A stretch of 64,000 nucleotides of DNA from Pseudonocardia halophobica (GCF_027922425.1 NZ_BSFQ01000016.1:1-64000), one strand, 5' to 3'; counted from the stretch's first letter, positions 1-8,551 are shown. The notes: generated from the sequence alone by a model not told the origin. Made by a program: numbers and translations.

Positions 1-86
1 TCCCATCCCGAACCCGGAAGCTAAGCCCTCCAGCGCCGATGGTACTGCACTCGCCAGGGTGTGGGAGAGTAGGTCGCCGCCGACAT
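1..86 (+). rRNA. 5S ribosomal RNA, 3' part (5' end outside window)
   Basis: The first ~86 bases match the conserved 3' two-thirds of bacterial 5S rRNA: the loop around CCCGAACCCGGAAG, the stretch GCTAAGCCCTCCAGCGCCGATGG (split here only by description), and the GGGAGAGTAGG segment before the 3' strand. The 5' strand of the terminal stem lies before base 1, so the 3' end is estimated. A strong terminator follows directly, so this is the end of an rRNA operon that runs in from the left. Confidence 0.93.
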
Positions 87-98
87 CAAACCTTGGGG

Positions 99-128
99 AA
101 GGCCCCGGAACTTCGGTTCCGGGGCCTT
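99..128 (+). terminator. Intrinsic terminator of the rRNA operon
   Basis: A perfect 13-bp stem (99-111 with 116-128) is closed by a TTCG tetraloop and ends in a short CTTTC tract. It sits about 12 bases after the 5S rRNA, as expected for the end of an rrn operon. Confidence 0.93.
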
Positions 129-155
129 TCTCGCGTTCTCGGCTCGATTCCCGTC

Positions 156-195
156 GTGAGTGGCGATAGCTGCTATAGCGGCTATCGCCACTCAC
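156..195. repeat. Perfect 15-bp inverted repeat, intergenic
   Basis: GTGAGTGGCGATAGC at 156-170 is the exact reverse complement of 181-195. The 10-base spacer holds the 8-base palindrome GCTATAGC. There is no T-tract, so it is not a classical terminator. It lies between the rRNA terminator and the GTG start at 350. The remainder, 196-349, shows only the ribosome binding site of the next gene (GGGGAGGA at 336-343). It may be a dispersed REP-like element or an operator. Confidence 0.7.
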
Positions 196-349
196 AGGGA
201 ATCAGGCTGTGTCGGTTCCGTCGACCGCGGTGGGGGCCGGCACCCGGGGGTCCGGGGGTCCGCCCCAGCGACGGGGCCGTCGGGCGTTGCCAGGCTCGAT
301 CCCCGAGGCGCGCCCCGGGCGGGGCGCCGACCATCGGGGAGGACTCACT

Positions 350-1894
350 GTGTCGACGTCGTTCGTCCGGGCCGGGCCAGCATGGGCCGAGGCCCCCACC
401 GTTCCGCTCACAACCGATCCGCCGACGGTGCCGCTCCGGGCACCGCGGACGCGGCCGGACGGGCGGGTGGTCGGGGTCGACGCCGCGCGCGGCGTAGCGC
501 TGCTGGGCATGTTCGCCACGCACGTGTTCCCGGTGTTCGGTCAGGACGGCTCACCGACGGCGGCGACCGTGATCGCGGCGGGCCGGGCGGTGTCGACCTT
601 CGTCCTGGTGGCCGGGGTGAGCGTGGCGTTCCTGGCCGGCAGCCGCGTCGGTGGGCGTGGGGCGGCCGCGGCCGGGCTCGTCGTTCGTGCGGTGCTGATC
701 GGCTTGCTGGGCCTGCTGTTCGGTTTCGTCGCCCCGCTGAACGGCGTGGACGGGATTCTGCCCTTCTACGGCGTCTTCTTCCTGCTCGCGGTGCCCCTGC
801 TCTGGCTGGGCCCGCGCGCCCTGGCCGCCGTGACCGCCGTGGCGTTCCTGCTCGGCCCGGTCGCGTTGGTGGCGACCGCGGGGCTACCGCGCGCGGCCAC
901 CGACCCCACGCTCCTCACACTGGTCCAGGACCCGGGCGGCCTCCTCCTGCAGCTGTTCGTGACGGGGGAGTACCCGGCGATCGTCTACGTCGGGTACCTC
1001 GCGGCAGGGCTCGCGATCGGGCGGCTCGACCTGTCGTCGCGCCGGGTGGGCTGGGCCCTGGTCGGCGGCGGGCTGGTGCTCGCGGCCGGGTCGCGGATCG
1101 TGTCGTGGATCCTGCTGTACCCGCTCGGCGGGCTCGCGGAGCTCACGGCGATGGTCCCCGCCGGCGACGCGTCCTCCGCGGAGGTCGCGCAGCGGCTGCT
1201 GTGGGAGGCCTACCCCATGCCGACGTGGTGGTACCTCGCCCTGCCCACGCCGCACGGGCACACGCCCGTCGACCTGGCGCACACCCTGGGCTGCGCGATG
1301 GCGCTGCTCGGCGCGCTCCTGCTGCTGACCCGCGTCGACGCTGTGCGCCGCCTACTGTCGCCGCTCGCCGCGGCGGGCGAGCTCTCGCTGACGCTGTACT
1401 GCGCGCACCTGGTGGTGCTGGCGAGCGGTGTCCTGTCCGACGAGCCGGTGCTGCTGCTCGTCTCGATGATCGTGGGGGCGCTCGCGGCGGCGTTGGCGTG
1501 GCGGCGGACGTTCGGCCGCGGCCCGCTCGAGACGCTCGTGTCGGTGCCCGCGAGTGCGGCGCGACGGGCCGTCGGAGGCCGGCGCCGCGCACACGGCGCG
1601 CCTGCCGCGAAGCCGACGCGGCGGCCGGATCCGGCGCGGATGGCGGCGATCGGGCTGGTGGTCGTGCTGTTCGGGCTGAGCGTCGCGGTCGTGCTCGGTA
1701 CGAGCGATCGCGACGGCGGCGCCGAGCCCGCGGACGAGGTCGAGACGTTCGCCGAGGCCGAGGACCAGACCGACCCGCCCACGCTCGCGCCCCTGCCGCC
1801 CGACGAGACCGAGGACGTCGAGAGCGGTCAGGCCGACCAGGACGACCGTGGCGGCGACGCGCAGCAGGACGAGGAGGTCGAGCCGCCCCCGTGA
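350..1894 (+). CDS. Polytopic membrane protein, DUF1624/DUF418-like (heparan-alpha-glucosaminide N-acetyltransferase superfamily)
   Basis: A 514-residue integral membrane protein. The N-terminal GVDAARGVALLGMFATH segment is the first-helix signature of the DUF1624/DUF418 acyltransferase-like families, whose members are thought to move acyl groups across or at the membrane. About ten hydrophobic segments follow. The LSLTLYCAHL and FGRGPLE segments near residues 340-400 resemble the DUF418 C-terminal motif. After an Arg-rich linker there is one more membrane helix and then a ~60-residue, highly acidic, Pro-rich tail. The GTG at 350 is chosen because GGGGAGGA lies 7 bases upstream; the in-frame codon at 209 has no such site. 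Substrate unknown. The gene stands alone on the plus strand. Confidence 0.75.
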   Translation: MSTSFVRAGPAWAEAPTVPLTTDPPTVPLRAPRTRPDGRVVGVDAARGVALLGMFATHVFPVFGQDGSPTAATVIAAGRAVSTFVLVAGVSVAFLAGSRVGGRGAAAAGLVVRAVLIGLLGLLFGFVAPLNGVDGILPFYGVFFLLAVPLLWLGPRALAAVTAVAFLLGPVALVATAGLPRAATDPTLLTLVQDPGGLLLQLFVTGEYPAIVYVGYLAAGLAIGRLDLSSRRVGWALVGGGLVLAAGSRIVSWILLYPLGGLAELTAMVPAGDASSAEVAQRLLWEAYPMPTWWYLALPTPHGHTPVDLAHTLGCAMALLGALLLLTRVDAVRRLLSPLAAAGELSLTLYCAHLVVLASGVLSDEPVLLLVSMIVGALAAALAWRRTFGRGPLETLVSVPASAARRAVGGRRRAHGAPAAKPTRRPDPARMAAIGLVVVLFGLSVAVVLGTSDRDGGAEPADEVETFAEAEDQTDPPTLAPLPPDETEDVESGQADQDDRGGDAQQDEEVEPPP

Positions 1895-1913
1895 GCCGCG
1901 CGCTGCGCGCGGG

Positions 1914-2132
1914 TCAGCGGCGGAAGAGCCGGATGCCGGCCGCGCGGCGGAAGCGCGGGCAGTCGCAGGTCACGCACTCGGTGCCGCGACGGTAGTGCTC
2001 GTGGGCCGTGGAGCCGTGCCCACAGCGGCAGGCGGTGTCGACGACGCCGGCCACCCGGGCTGAGGCCGGGGCGGCCGGCGTCGGCACGGCGACGTAGGGT
2101 GCGGCGGGGCGGTCCGGGAGGATCGCGGTCAT
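1914..2132 (-). CDS. Small Cys/His-rich protein, possible metal binding
   Basis: A 72-residue protein. Its second half carries CRCGHG, an HEHYRRG segment and CVTCDCPRF, giving five cysteines and several histidines that could bind a metal. The first half is Pro/Ala-rich and probably flexible. The ATG at 2132 is the most likely start; the frame stays open further upstream, but that part reads as non-coding. The gene converges on the preceding membrane protein gene and is divergent from the osmoprotectant operon. I do not recognise a named family and propose no function. Confidence 0.55.
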   Translation of the reverse strand: MTAILPDRPAAPYVAVPTPAAPASARVAGVVDTACRCGHGSTAHEHYRRGTECVTCDCPRFRRAAGIRLFRR

Positions 2133-2419
2133 GCTGGCTTCTACCCCCGAGGAGAAGTCCGATTGTTCTGTGTTCACCCAGGTCGTCGCGCTTCCGGCCC
2201 AGAACGTGTCGCCCGGTCGGCCGGTTTCATCACTGTTGACGACGGCGGCACCGTACTGGCCCGTCCGGGCGATCACGCCTGCCACTGAGGGGGACACGCC
2301 GCGACCGCAGGGCGTCGTCCACCGGGCAAGACCGTCTTCTTGGCCGTAAGTTCCCTCCCACATTCGAACGAAACCCGCTCCGGGTGAACGTTCTCGGACG
2401 TGACGAGAGGAGGGCGACG

Positions 2420-3067
2420 GTGAGCCTCTGGCAGTACGTCACCGAGAGGTGGGACCGGCTGTCGCTCCAGGCGTGGCTGCACCTGAGCGGCGTCGTGCAG
2501 TGCACGATCCTCGCAGCGATCATCGGCGTGGCCGTGGGCATCGCGGTCTACCGCAGTCCGGCCGGCTCCGCGGTCGCCACCGCACTGTCCAGCACGGTCC
2601 TCACGATCCCGTCGTTCGCGCTGCTCGGCCTGCTGATCCCGATCGTCGGCCTGGGCGTGACCCCGAGCGTGATCGCGCTGACCCTGTACGGCCTGCTCCC
2701 GATCGTGCGGAACACGATCGTCGGGCTGGCCGGGGTCGATCCCGCGGTCACCGACGCCGCCAAGGGCATCGGGATGAGCCGGACCGGCGTGCTGAGCCGC
2801 GTCGAGCTGCGGATGGCCTGGCCCGCGATCCTCACGGGCATGCGGGTCTCGGCCCAGATGCTGATGGGCATCGCGGTGATCGCGGCCTACGCCAAGGGCT
2901 TCGGGCTGGGCTCGGAGGTCTTCTCCGGGCTGACCCGGGCCGGCTCGGCGAACTCCCTCAACCAGGCGCTCGCCGGCACGCTCGGCGTCGTGATCCTGGC
3001 CCTCCTCCTCGACGGGGTCTTCGTCCTGATCTCCCGTCTCACCATCCCGAAGGGTGTGCGTGACTGA
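2420..3067 (+). CDS. Osmoprotectant (glycine betaine/choline) ABC transporter permease
   Basis: A 215-residue permease of the OpuCB/ProW type. It has about five membrane helices and a clear EAA loop (AAKGIGMSRTGVLSRVELR) that contacts the ATPase. The GTG at 2420 is preceded by GGAGGGCG, which decides the start. It is the first gene of a four-gene operon encoding permease, ATPase, permease and binding protein. Each gene overlaps or abuts the next. The upstream 287 bases (2133-2419) are non-coding and should hold the operon promoter; I could not identify a defined operator there. Confidence 0.9.
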   Translation: MSLWQYVTERWDRLSLQAWLHLSGVVQCTILAAIIGVAVGIAVYRSPAGSAVATALSSTVLTIPSFALLGLLIPIVGLGVTPSVIALTLYGLLPIVRNTIVGLAGVDPAVTDAAKGIGMSRTGVLSRVELRMAWPAILTGMRVSAQMLMGIAVIAAYAKGFGLGSEVFSGLTRAGSANSLNQALAGTLGVVILALLLDGVFVLISRLTIPKGVRD

Positions 3068-4262
3068 GATGACGACGTCGCCGACCACCGATGTGACCGC
3101 CAGCGACTCCCCGGGAGTCTCCGGAGCCGAGATCCGGCTGGACCGCGTCACCAAGCGCTACCCGAACACGGCGGCCCCCGCGGTCGAGGAGTTCACGATG
3201 ACCATCCCGGCCGGGAAGGTCGTCGTGTTCGTCGGCCCCTCCGGCTGCGGCAAGACCACCACGATGCGGATGATCAACCGGATGGTCGAGCCGACCTCCG
3301 GCACGATCACGATCGGCGGCCGGGACGCGCTGCACATCGACCCCGACCAGCTGCGCCGCACGATCGGCTACGCCATCCAGCAGGCGGGCCTGTTCCCGCA
3401 CTACACGGTGGCGCAGAACATCTCCGTGGTCCCCGGCCTGCTCAAGTGGGACAAGAAGCGCATCGCCGCCCGCGTCGAGGAGATGATGGACCTCGTCGGG
3501 CTCGACCCGGGGACGTTCGCGAACCGGCTGCCGCGCCAGCTGTCCGGCGGCCAGCAGCAGCGCGTCGGGGTGGCGAGGGCGCTCGCGGCCGACCCACCGG
3601 TGCTGCTCATGGACGAGCCGTTCGGCGCGGTCGACCCGATCACCCGCGGCAACCTGCAGGACGAGCTCATGCGGCTGCAGTCCGAGCTCGGCAAGACGAT
3701 CGTGTTCGTGACCCACGACTTCGACGAGGCCGTGAAGCTCGGGGACAAGATCGCCGTGCTGGGGGACCGCTCGACGATCCAGCAGTACGACACCCCGGAC
3801 GCGATCCTGGCCAACCCGGCCAACGACACCGTCGCCGGCTTCGTGGGCGCCGGTGCCTCGCTCAAGCAGCTCACGCTGATGCGCGTGCGGGACGTGGAGT
3901 ACAGCACCGACGAGGTCATGGTCGTGACCGAGGACGAGCACCCGGCCACCGTGGCGGACCGGCTGACGAAGGCCGGGCGCACGTACGCCCTGGTCGTCGA
4001 CGACCGCCACCGCCCGCTGCGCTGGGTGCACGTGCGGGAGCTCGCCGGGCGCAGCTCGCTGCTGCAGGTGGGCAAGCCCGTCGGCGACGCGATCAGCACC
4101 CAGTCCACGCTGCAGGACGCGCTGGAGGCGATCCTCACGGAGGGCGGCCGGGCGGTGGTGACGGGCTCGCGCGGCGAGGTCGTCGGCACCATCGACATCA
4201 CCACGGTCACCGACGTGATCGCGGGCGTCCGCGAGGAGCACGGGGTGGGTGAGGCCGGATGA
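3060..4262 (+). CDS. Osmoprotectant ABC transporter ATP-binding protein with CBS domains
   Basis: A 400-residue ATPase that energises betaine/choline-type osmolyte import. Walker A is GPSGCGKTT at 59-67, the signature is LSGGQQQR, and Walker B is VLLMDEPFGAVD. The last ~130 residues form a CBS-domain pair, the part that senses ionic strength in OpuA-type transporters. GTG codons at 3054 and 3060 and an ATG at 3069 are all in frame. GTG 3060 is preferred because of GAAGGG just upstream and its overlap with the preceding stop. It overlaps the next permease by 4 bases. Confidence 0.9.
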   Translation: MTEMTTSPTTDVTASDSPGVSGAEIRLDRVTKRYPNTAAPAVEEFTMTIPAGKVVVFVGPSGCGKTTTMRMINRMVEPTSGTITIGGRDALHIDPDQLRRTIGYAIQQAGLFPHYTVAQNISVVPGLLKWDKKRIAARVEEMMDLVGLDPGTFANRLPRQLSGGQQQRVGVARALAADPPVLLMDEPFGAVDPITRGNLQDELMRLQSELGKTIVFVTHDFDEAVKLGDKIAVLGDRSTIQQYDTPDAILANPANDTVAGFVGAGASLKQLTLMRVRDVEYSTDEVMVVTEDEHPATVADRLTKAGRTYALVVDDRHRPLRWVHVRELAGRSSLLQVGKPVGDAISTQSTLQDALEAILTEGGRAVVTGSRGEVVGTIDITTVTDVIAGVREEHGVGEAG

Positions 4263-5065
4263 CCGCGGTCGCGGAGGGCTTCCCCGGCGTCAGCAAGACC
4301 AGCGCCGTCGAGCGCAGGCCCAGCGTCACCTCGCGGTCCGACCGGTTCCGGCTGTTCTTCCAGCCGATCGCCGTCGTCGTCATCGTGGCCGCGGTCGTCA
4401 TCTGGGCGCTGTCCAGCGAGCTCAACGCCAACGAGCGGGAGACCCTCAACCTCCCGACGATCATGACCCTGCTCGGCCAGCACATCCTGATCACGATCGT
4501 GGTCAGCCTGCTCGTGGTGGCCATCGCGGTGCCGCTGGGCATCGCGCTCACCCGGCCCGCCCTGAAGTGGCTCGCTCCGGTGTTCCTGGCGATCGCCAAC
4601 ATCGGGCAGGCCGCGCCCGCGCTGGGCGTGATCGTGCTGTTCTTCCTGTGGTCGGGCATCGAGGGCCTGTGGGCCGTGGCGATCCCGCTGGTCTTCTACA
4701 CGCTGCTGCCGGTGCTGCGGAACACGATGGTCGGCATCCAGCAGGTCGACCGCTCGCTGATCGACGCCGGGCGCGGTATCGGGATGTCGGCGGGCGGCGT
4801 GCTGATGCGCGTCGAGCTGCCGCTCGCGGTGCCGCTGATCCTCGCCGGCCTGCGCACGGCGCTGGTGCTCGCGGTCGGCACGGCCACGCTGGCGTTCTTC
4901 GTCAACGGCGGCGGGCTGGGCGAGCTGATCGACACCGGCTACAAGCTGCAGCTCAACTCCGTGATGTACGTGGGCGCGGTCCTCGCGATCGGGCTGGCCC
5001 TCCTCGTCGACTGGCTCGGCGGCATGGCGGAGCGGTGGCTGGCCCCGAAGGGAGCGGAGCAGTGA
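4259..5065 (+). CDS. Osmoprotectant ABC transporter permease (second)
   Basis: A 268-residue permease of the OpuCD/ProW family. After a ~35-residue soluble N-terminus there are about six membrane helices and an EAA loop (DAGRGIGMSAGGVLMRVELP). It pairs with the permease at the head of the operon to form the membrane channel. Its ATG overlaps the ATPase stop (ATGA), and its stop overlaps the GTG start of the binding protein, so translation is probably coupled along the operon. Confidence 0.9.
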   Translation: MTAVAEGFPGVSKTSAVERRPSVTSRSDRFRLFFQPIAVVVIVAAVVIWALSSELNANERETLNLPTIMTLLGQHILITIVVSLLVVAIAVPLGIALTRPALKWLAPVFLAIANIGQAAPALGVIVLFFLWSGIEGLWAVAIPLVFYTLLPVLRNTMVGIQQVDRSLIDAGRGIGMSAGGVLMRVELPLAVPLILAGLRTALVLAVGTATLAFFVNGGGLGELIDTGYKLQLNSVMYVGAVLAIGLALLVDWLGGMAERWLAPKGAEQ

Positions 5066-6036
5066 TCCGCAGGGTCGCCGCCGCCGTGGCCACGCTCGCC
5101 TCGGCGGCCGTGCTGGCCGGGTGCGGCCTCGAGACCAACACCGCCGTCCCCTTCACCGTCACGCCGGGGTCGATCAAACCCGTGCCCGCGCTCGAGGGGG
5201 TGACGCTCACCGTCGGCTCGAAGGACTTCACCGAGCAGATCCTGGTCGGCTACATGGCCGAGCTGGCGCTCTCGGCGGCCGGCGCCGACGTCCGCGACCT
5301 CACCAACATCCAGGGCTCGTCGAACTCGCGGCTCGCCCTGAAGACCGGGGACATCGACCTGACCTGGGAGTACACCGGCACGGGGTGGATCAACTACCTG
5401 GGCCACACCGACCCGATCCCGGACGAGCAGAAGCAGTACGAGGCGGTCCGGGACGAGGACCTGGCCCAGAACGGGCTGCGCTGGCTGCCGTACTCCGAGC
5501 TGAACAACACCTACGCCTTCGGCACCACCGAGGCCTACGCGCAGCAGCACAACCTCAAGAGCAACTCCGACATGACGGAGTTCCTCGAGCAGAACCCGGA
5601 CCAGGGCGTGTTCTGCGTCGAGACGGAGTTCGCCAGCCGTCAGGACGGGCTGCCGGGTGTGGAGAAGACCTACGGGTTCCAGCCCACGGAGGTGAAGACC
5701 TTCGGCACCGGCGCGATCTACGCCGGCATCGCCAACGGCACGTGCAACTTCGGGGAGATCTTCACGACGGACGGGCGGATCGCGGGGCTGAACCTGGCGG
5801 TGCTCGAGGACGACAAGAAGTTCTTCCCGCAGTACAACATCGCCGTGGTGCTCCGGGAGGAGACCTACCGCGAGCACCCGGAGATCGAGCAGGTCATGCA
5901 GCCCGTGGCCATGGCCCTGAACAACGACGAGATGATCGAGCTCGGCAAAAGGGTCGACGTCGACGGCGAGGACCCGGGCATCGTCGCCCGGGACTGGATG
6001 ATCTCCAAGGGTTTCATCGGCCCGGACACGTCGTGA
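5062..6036 (+). CDS. Osmoprotectant-binding lipoprotein (ProX/OpuCC family)
   Basis: A 324-residue substrate-binding protein. A basic N-terminus and hydrophobic stretch end in the lipobox LAGC, with Cys21 as the expected lipidation site, so it should be anchored outside the membrane. The mature start GSKDFTEQILVGYMAE and the later DLTWEYTGTGW and EIFTTDGRI segments are typical of quaternary-amine binding proteins, where aromatic residues cage the ligand. The GTG at 5062 overlaps the preceding permease stop. It is the last gene of the operon, followed by palindromic repeats. Confidence 0.9.
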   Translation: MIRRVAAAVATLASAAVLAGCGLETNTAVPFTVTPGSIKPVPALEGVTLTVGSKDFTEQILVGYMAELALSAAGADVRDLTNIQGSSNSRLALKTGDIDLTWEYTGTGWINYLGHTDPIPDEQKQYEAVRDEDLAQNGLRWLPYSELNNTYAFGTTEAYAQQHNLKSNSDMTEFLEQNPDQGVFCVETEFASRQDGLPGVEKTYGFQPTEVKTFGTGAIYAGIANGTCNFGEIFTTDGRIAGLNLAVLEDDKKFFPQYNIAVVLREETYREHPEIEQVMQPVAMALNNDEMIELGKRVDVDGEDPGIVARDWMISKGFIGPDTS

Positions 6037-6041
6037 ACGCT

Positions 6042-6145
6042 CGCGTTATGGAACCATAATGCGCGATCGCGCCGCTCCTGATCGCATTATGGTTCCATAA
6101 CGCGATCAGGAGACGTCAAAGAGCGCGTTATGGTTCCATACTGCG
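6042..6145. repeat. Three copies of a 22-bp palindromic repeat between convergent genes
   Basis: Copy A (6042-6063) and copy B (6083-6104) are exact reverse complements of each other, with core TTATGG-AA-CCATAA. Copy C (6124-6145) has the same core with two changes at one edge. Copy B is also enclosed by an 11-bp inverted repeat (CTCCTGATCGC / GCGATCAGGAG), making a hairpin over 6075-6112. The array fills the gap between two converging operons and is markedly more AT-rich than its surroundings. A bidirectional terminator and/or dispersed REP-like element is likely. Confidence 0.85.
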
Positions 6146-6149
6146 ATTC

Positions 6150-7730
6150 TCAGGCGGGGCAGACGGTGCCGTCGCGGGGGACCGACCCCGCGACGAGCAC
6201 CTGCTCGACCAGGGCGGTCACGCAGGCGTTGCGCGGGTAGGCCCCCTGCCCGGCCCCCTGCCAGCCGACGAAGGAGCTCCGGCCGAGCAGCTGCGCCACC
6301 CGGCGGGAGCCGTCCTGGGGGGCGCGCGGGTCGGCCGCCGTGCCCAGCACGAGAACCGGCGGGGTGTCCGCGGGCAGTGCGGTGAGGGTCGGCGCGCCCG
6401 TCGACGCCGGCCAGGGCCCGCACGCCAGCAGCCGCTGCGCCGCGGCGGCCCCGAACAGCGGGTACTGCCGCGACCAGCGGTCGGCGAGCTGCGCGACCTC
6501 GGGCGGGGCGAGCCGGCGGGTGGTGTCGTTGCAGGCGGTGGCCAGCTCGTCGTCGAACGTCCCGCCGGCGCCGAGCACCGGGGCGAGGAAGGCGATCAGG
6601 CCGGTGGGGTCGCCGGAGCCGGCCGCGGCCAGCCCGGCCGCGAGCGCCGGCCAACGGGCGGGTTCGCCCAGGCCCGCGCGCAGGGCGGCGAGCGCGCCGC
6701 CCGCGGTGAGCCGGTCGCCGTCGGCCGAGGCGAGCGGGCGCGTGCCCAGCCCGCTGACGACGCCGGCGACCGCGGCCCGCGGGTCGGACCCGAGCGGGCA
6801 GCCGCCCCGGGCCACGCACGCGGCCGCGAAGGCGTCGAAGGTGGCCTCGGCCGCCCCGGCCCGGGCCTCGCTGCGCTCCGGCTCGTCGGACACCAGGTCG
6901 ACGGGGGAGTCCAGCACCACGCGGCCGACGGACCGCGGGTGCGCCGCCGCCCACGCCGCGACCGCGCTGGCCCCGTCGCCGATCCCGACGACGTCGAGCC
7001 GGTCGACGCGCAGCGCGGTCCGCAGCTGCTCGAGGTCCGCGGCGGTGGACGCGGTGCGGTACGAGCTGATCGTGTTGTCGAGCAGCAGGTAGCAGTCCTG
7101 CACGACCGAGCGCGCCTGCTCGAGCAGCGGGCCGAGGTCGGTCGCGCCGCCGACCGGCGGGGTGTCGGTGATCGCCGCTCGGGCCTCGGGCGGGGCACAG
7201 TCGATGAGGTCGCTGCCGGTCCCGCGCCGGTCCAGCCCGACGAGCTGGTACTGCGCCAGCACGGTGTCGGAGACCAGGGTGGCCAGGCGGCCGGCGGAGC
7301 GGGCCGAGCCGCCGCCCGCACTGTCCCCGACCACGACGAGCGCCGGGCGGGTGCGCGGGGCGCCGGCGGCCGCGACGCGCAGCACGCCGAGCCGCGACGC
7401 GCCGGCGGCGGGGCGGGCCGGGTCGGTGGAGACGGAGAGCTCGCCGCAGCTCGCGGAGAGCGCGCGGCCGGCCGGGACCGGGAACCCGGCCGCGGCCACC
7501 GCCTCGACCGTGTCCGCGGTGCAGTCCGCGTAGTCGACGAGCGGGTCCTGGTCCTGGGGCGCGGGCAGGGCGTCCGGGTCGGCGGGGACGGCCGCGGTGG
7601 TCGGCGGCGGCCCGGAGGTGGTCTCGCCGCGCACCGCGACCGGCGGGCGCTGCGAGGGCCCGACCGAGCACGCGGCCAGCACGAGCACGCCCAGGAGCGC
7701 GACGATCACGACGCGTGCCCGGGCCCCCAC
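6150..7730 (-). CDS. TAP-family alpha/beta-hydrolase-like lipoprotein with missing catalytic Ser and His
   Basis: A 526-residue secreted lipoprotein. A short basic N-terminus and hydrophobic core end in LAAC (Cys21). The fold matches the tripeptidyl-aminopeptidase-like alpha/beta hydrolases of actinobacteria: VGLDRRGTG, a helical lid, and a C-terminal TAP-like domain ending in a Cys-rich tail. The nucleophile elbow, normally G-x-S-x-G, reads GIGDG at 249-253, so the serine is glycine. The C-terminal GAGH histidine is replaced in GAGQG. The acid residue is still present (AADP). This suggests a non-catalytic relative. GTG 7730 directly precedes the signal peptide; GTG 7751 is an alternative. 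Confidence 0.85.
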   Translation of the reverse strand: MGARARVVIVALLGVLVLAACSVGPSQRPPVAVRGETTSGPPPTTAAVPADPDALPAPQDQDPLVDYADCTADTVEAVAAAGFPVPAGRALSASCGELSVSTDPARPAAGASRLGVLRVAAAGAPRTRPALVVVGDSAGGGSARSAGRLATLVSDTVLAQYQLVGLDRRGTGSDLIDCAPPEARAAITDTPPVGGATDLGPLLEQARSVVQDCYLLLDNTISSYRTASTAADLEQLRTALRVDRLDVVGIGDGASAVAAWAAAHPRSVGRVVLDSPVDLVSDEPERSEARAGAAEATFDAFAAACVARGGCPLGSDPRAAVAGVVSGLGTRPLASADGDRLTAGGALAALRAGLGEPARWPALAAGLAAAGSGDPTGLIAFLAPVLGAGGTFDDELATACNDTTRRLAPPEVAQLADRWSRQYPLFGAAAAQRLLACGPWPASTGAPTLTALPADTPPVLVLGTAADPRAPQDGSRRVAQLLGRSSFVGWQGAGQGAYPRNACVTALVEQVLVAGSVPRDGTVCPA

Positions 7731-7765
7731 GCTCCCAGTCTGCCCGGCCACCGGTGAACCGGCGG

Positions 7766-8530
7766 TTAGTGGGCCGTCCAGCCACCGTCCTGGACGAGCG
7801 AGACGCCCGAGATGGACGCCGACGCGGGGCCCCACAGCACGCTCGCGAACTCGGCGACCTCCTCCGGCTCGATCAGCCGCTTCACCGCGACGGGGGTCAG
7901 CATGATCTTCTCCACGACCTCGTCCTCGTCGAGGCCGTGGTGGCGGGCCTGGTCGGCGATCTGCTTCTCCACCAGCGGCGTCCGGACGTACGCGGGGTTG
8001 ATGCAGTTGCTGGTCACGCCGTGCGGCGCGCCCTCCAGCGCCGTGACCTTCGACAGCCCCTCCAGCCCGTGCTTGGCCGCCACGTAGGCCGACTTGTAGG
8101 GCGAGGCGCGCAGCCCGTGCGCGCTGGAGACGTTGACGATCCGGCCCCACTCCCGCCCGTACATGTGCGGGAGCACGCGCCGGACCAGCCGGAACGGCGC
8201 CTCCAGCATGATCGTGAGGATCTGGTGGAACAGGTCGGGGTCGAAGTCCTCGATGGGGGAGACGTGCTGCCGGCCGGCGTTGTTGACCAGGACGTCGACG
8301 TCCCCGGGCAGGGCGTCGACGGCCGCGAGGTCGGTGAGGTCGCAGGGCAGGGCCTCGATCCCGTCGACCTCGGCGGCCAGCGCCTTCACCGCGTCGACGG
8401 ACAGGTCGACGGCGTAGACCCGCGCCCCGTCCGCGGCGAGCCGGCGGGCCATCGCCGCCCCGATCCCGCTCGCCGCGCCGGTGACGAGGGCGGTGCGGCC
8501 GGACAGGACCGGATCGGTGCTGCGCGTCAT
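7766..8530 (-). CDS. 3-hydroxybutyrate dehydrogenase (SDR family)
   Basis: A 254-residue short-chain dehydrogenase, predicted to interconvert 3-hydroxybutyrate and acetoacetate with NAD. It has the cofactor motif TGAASGIG near residue 17, NNAGRQH, the catalytic Tyr-Lys in YVAAKHG, and NCINPAYVRTPLVEKQI. These features fit the bacterial D-3-hydroxybutyrate dehydrogenase group more closely than general SDRs. It lies 36 bases upstream of the TAP-like lipoprotein on the same strand and might be co-transcribed with it, although no shared function is evident. A PhaC-like gene lies 11 kb away. Confidence 0.82.
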   Translation of the reverse strand: MTRSTDPVLSGRTALVTGAASGIGAAMARRLAADGARVYAVDLSVDAVKALAAEVDGIEALPCDLTDLAAVDALPGDVDVLVNNAGRQHVSPIEDFDPDLFHQILTIMLEAPFRLVRRVLPHMYGREWGRIVNVSSAHGLRASPYKSAYVAAKHGLEGLSKVTALEGAPHGVTSNCINPAYVRTPLVEKQIADQARHHGLDEDEVVEKIMLTPVAVKRLIEPEEVAEFASVLWGPASASISGVSLVQDGGWTAH

Positions 8531-8551
8531 GCCGTCGAGGCTAACCAGAGG

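Noticed and set aside
209..349. Earlier in-frame start for the first membrane protein
   Set aside because: The extra 47 residues are low-complexity, there is no ribosome site at 209, and GTG 350 has GGGGAGGA at the right distance.
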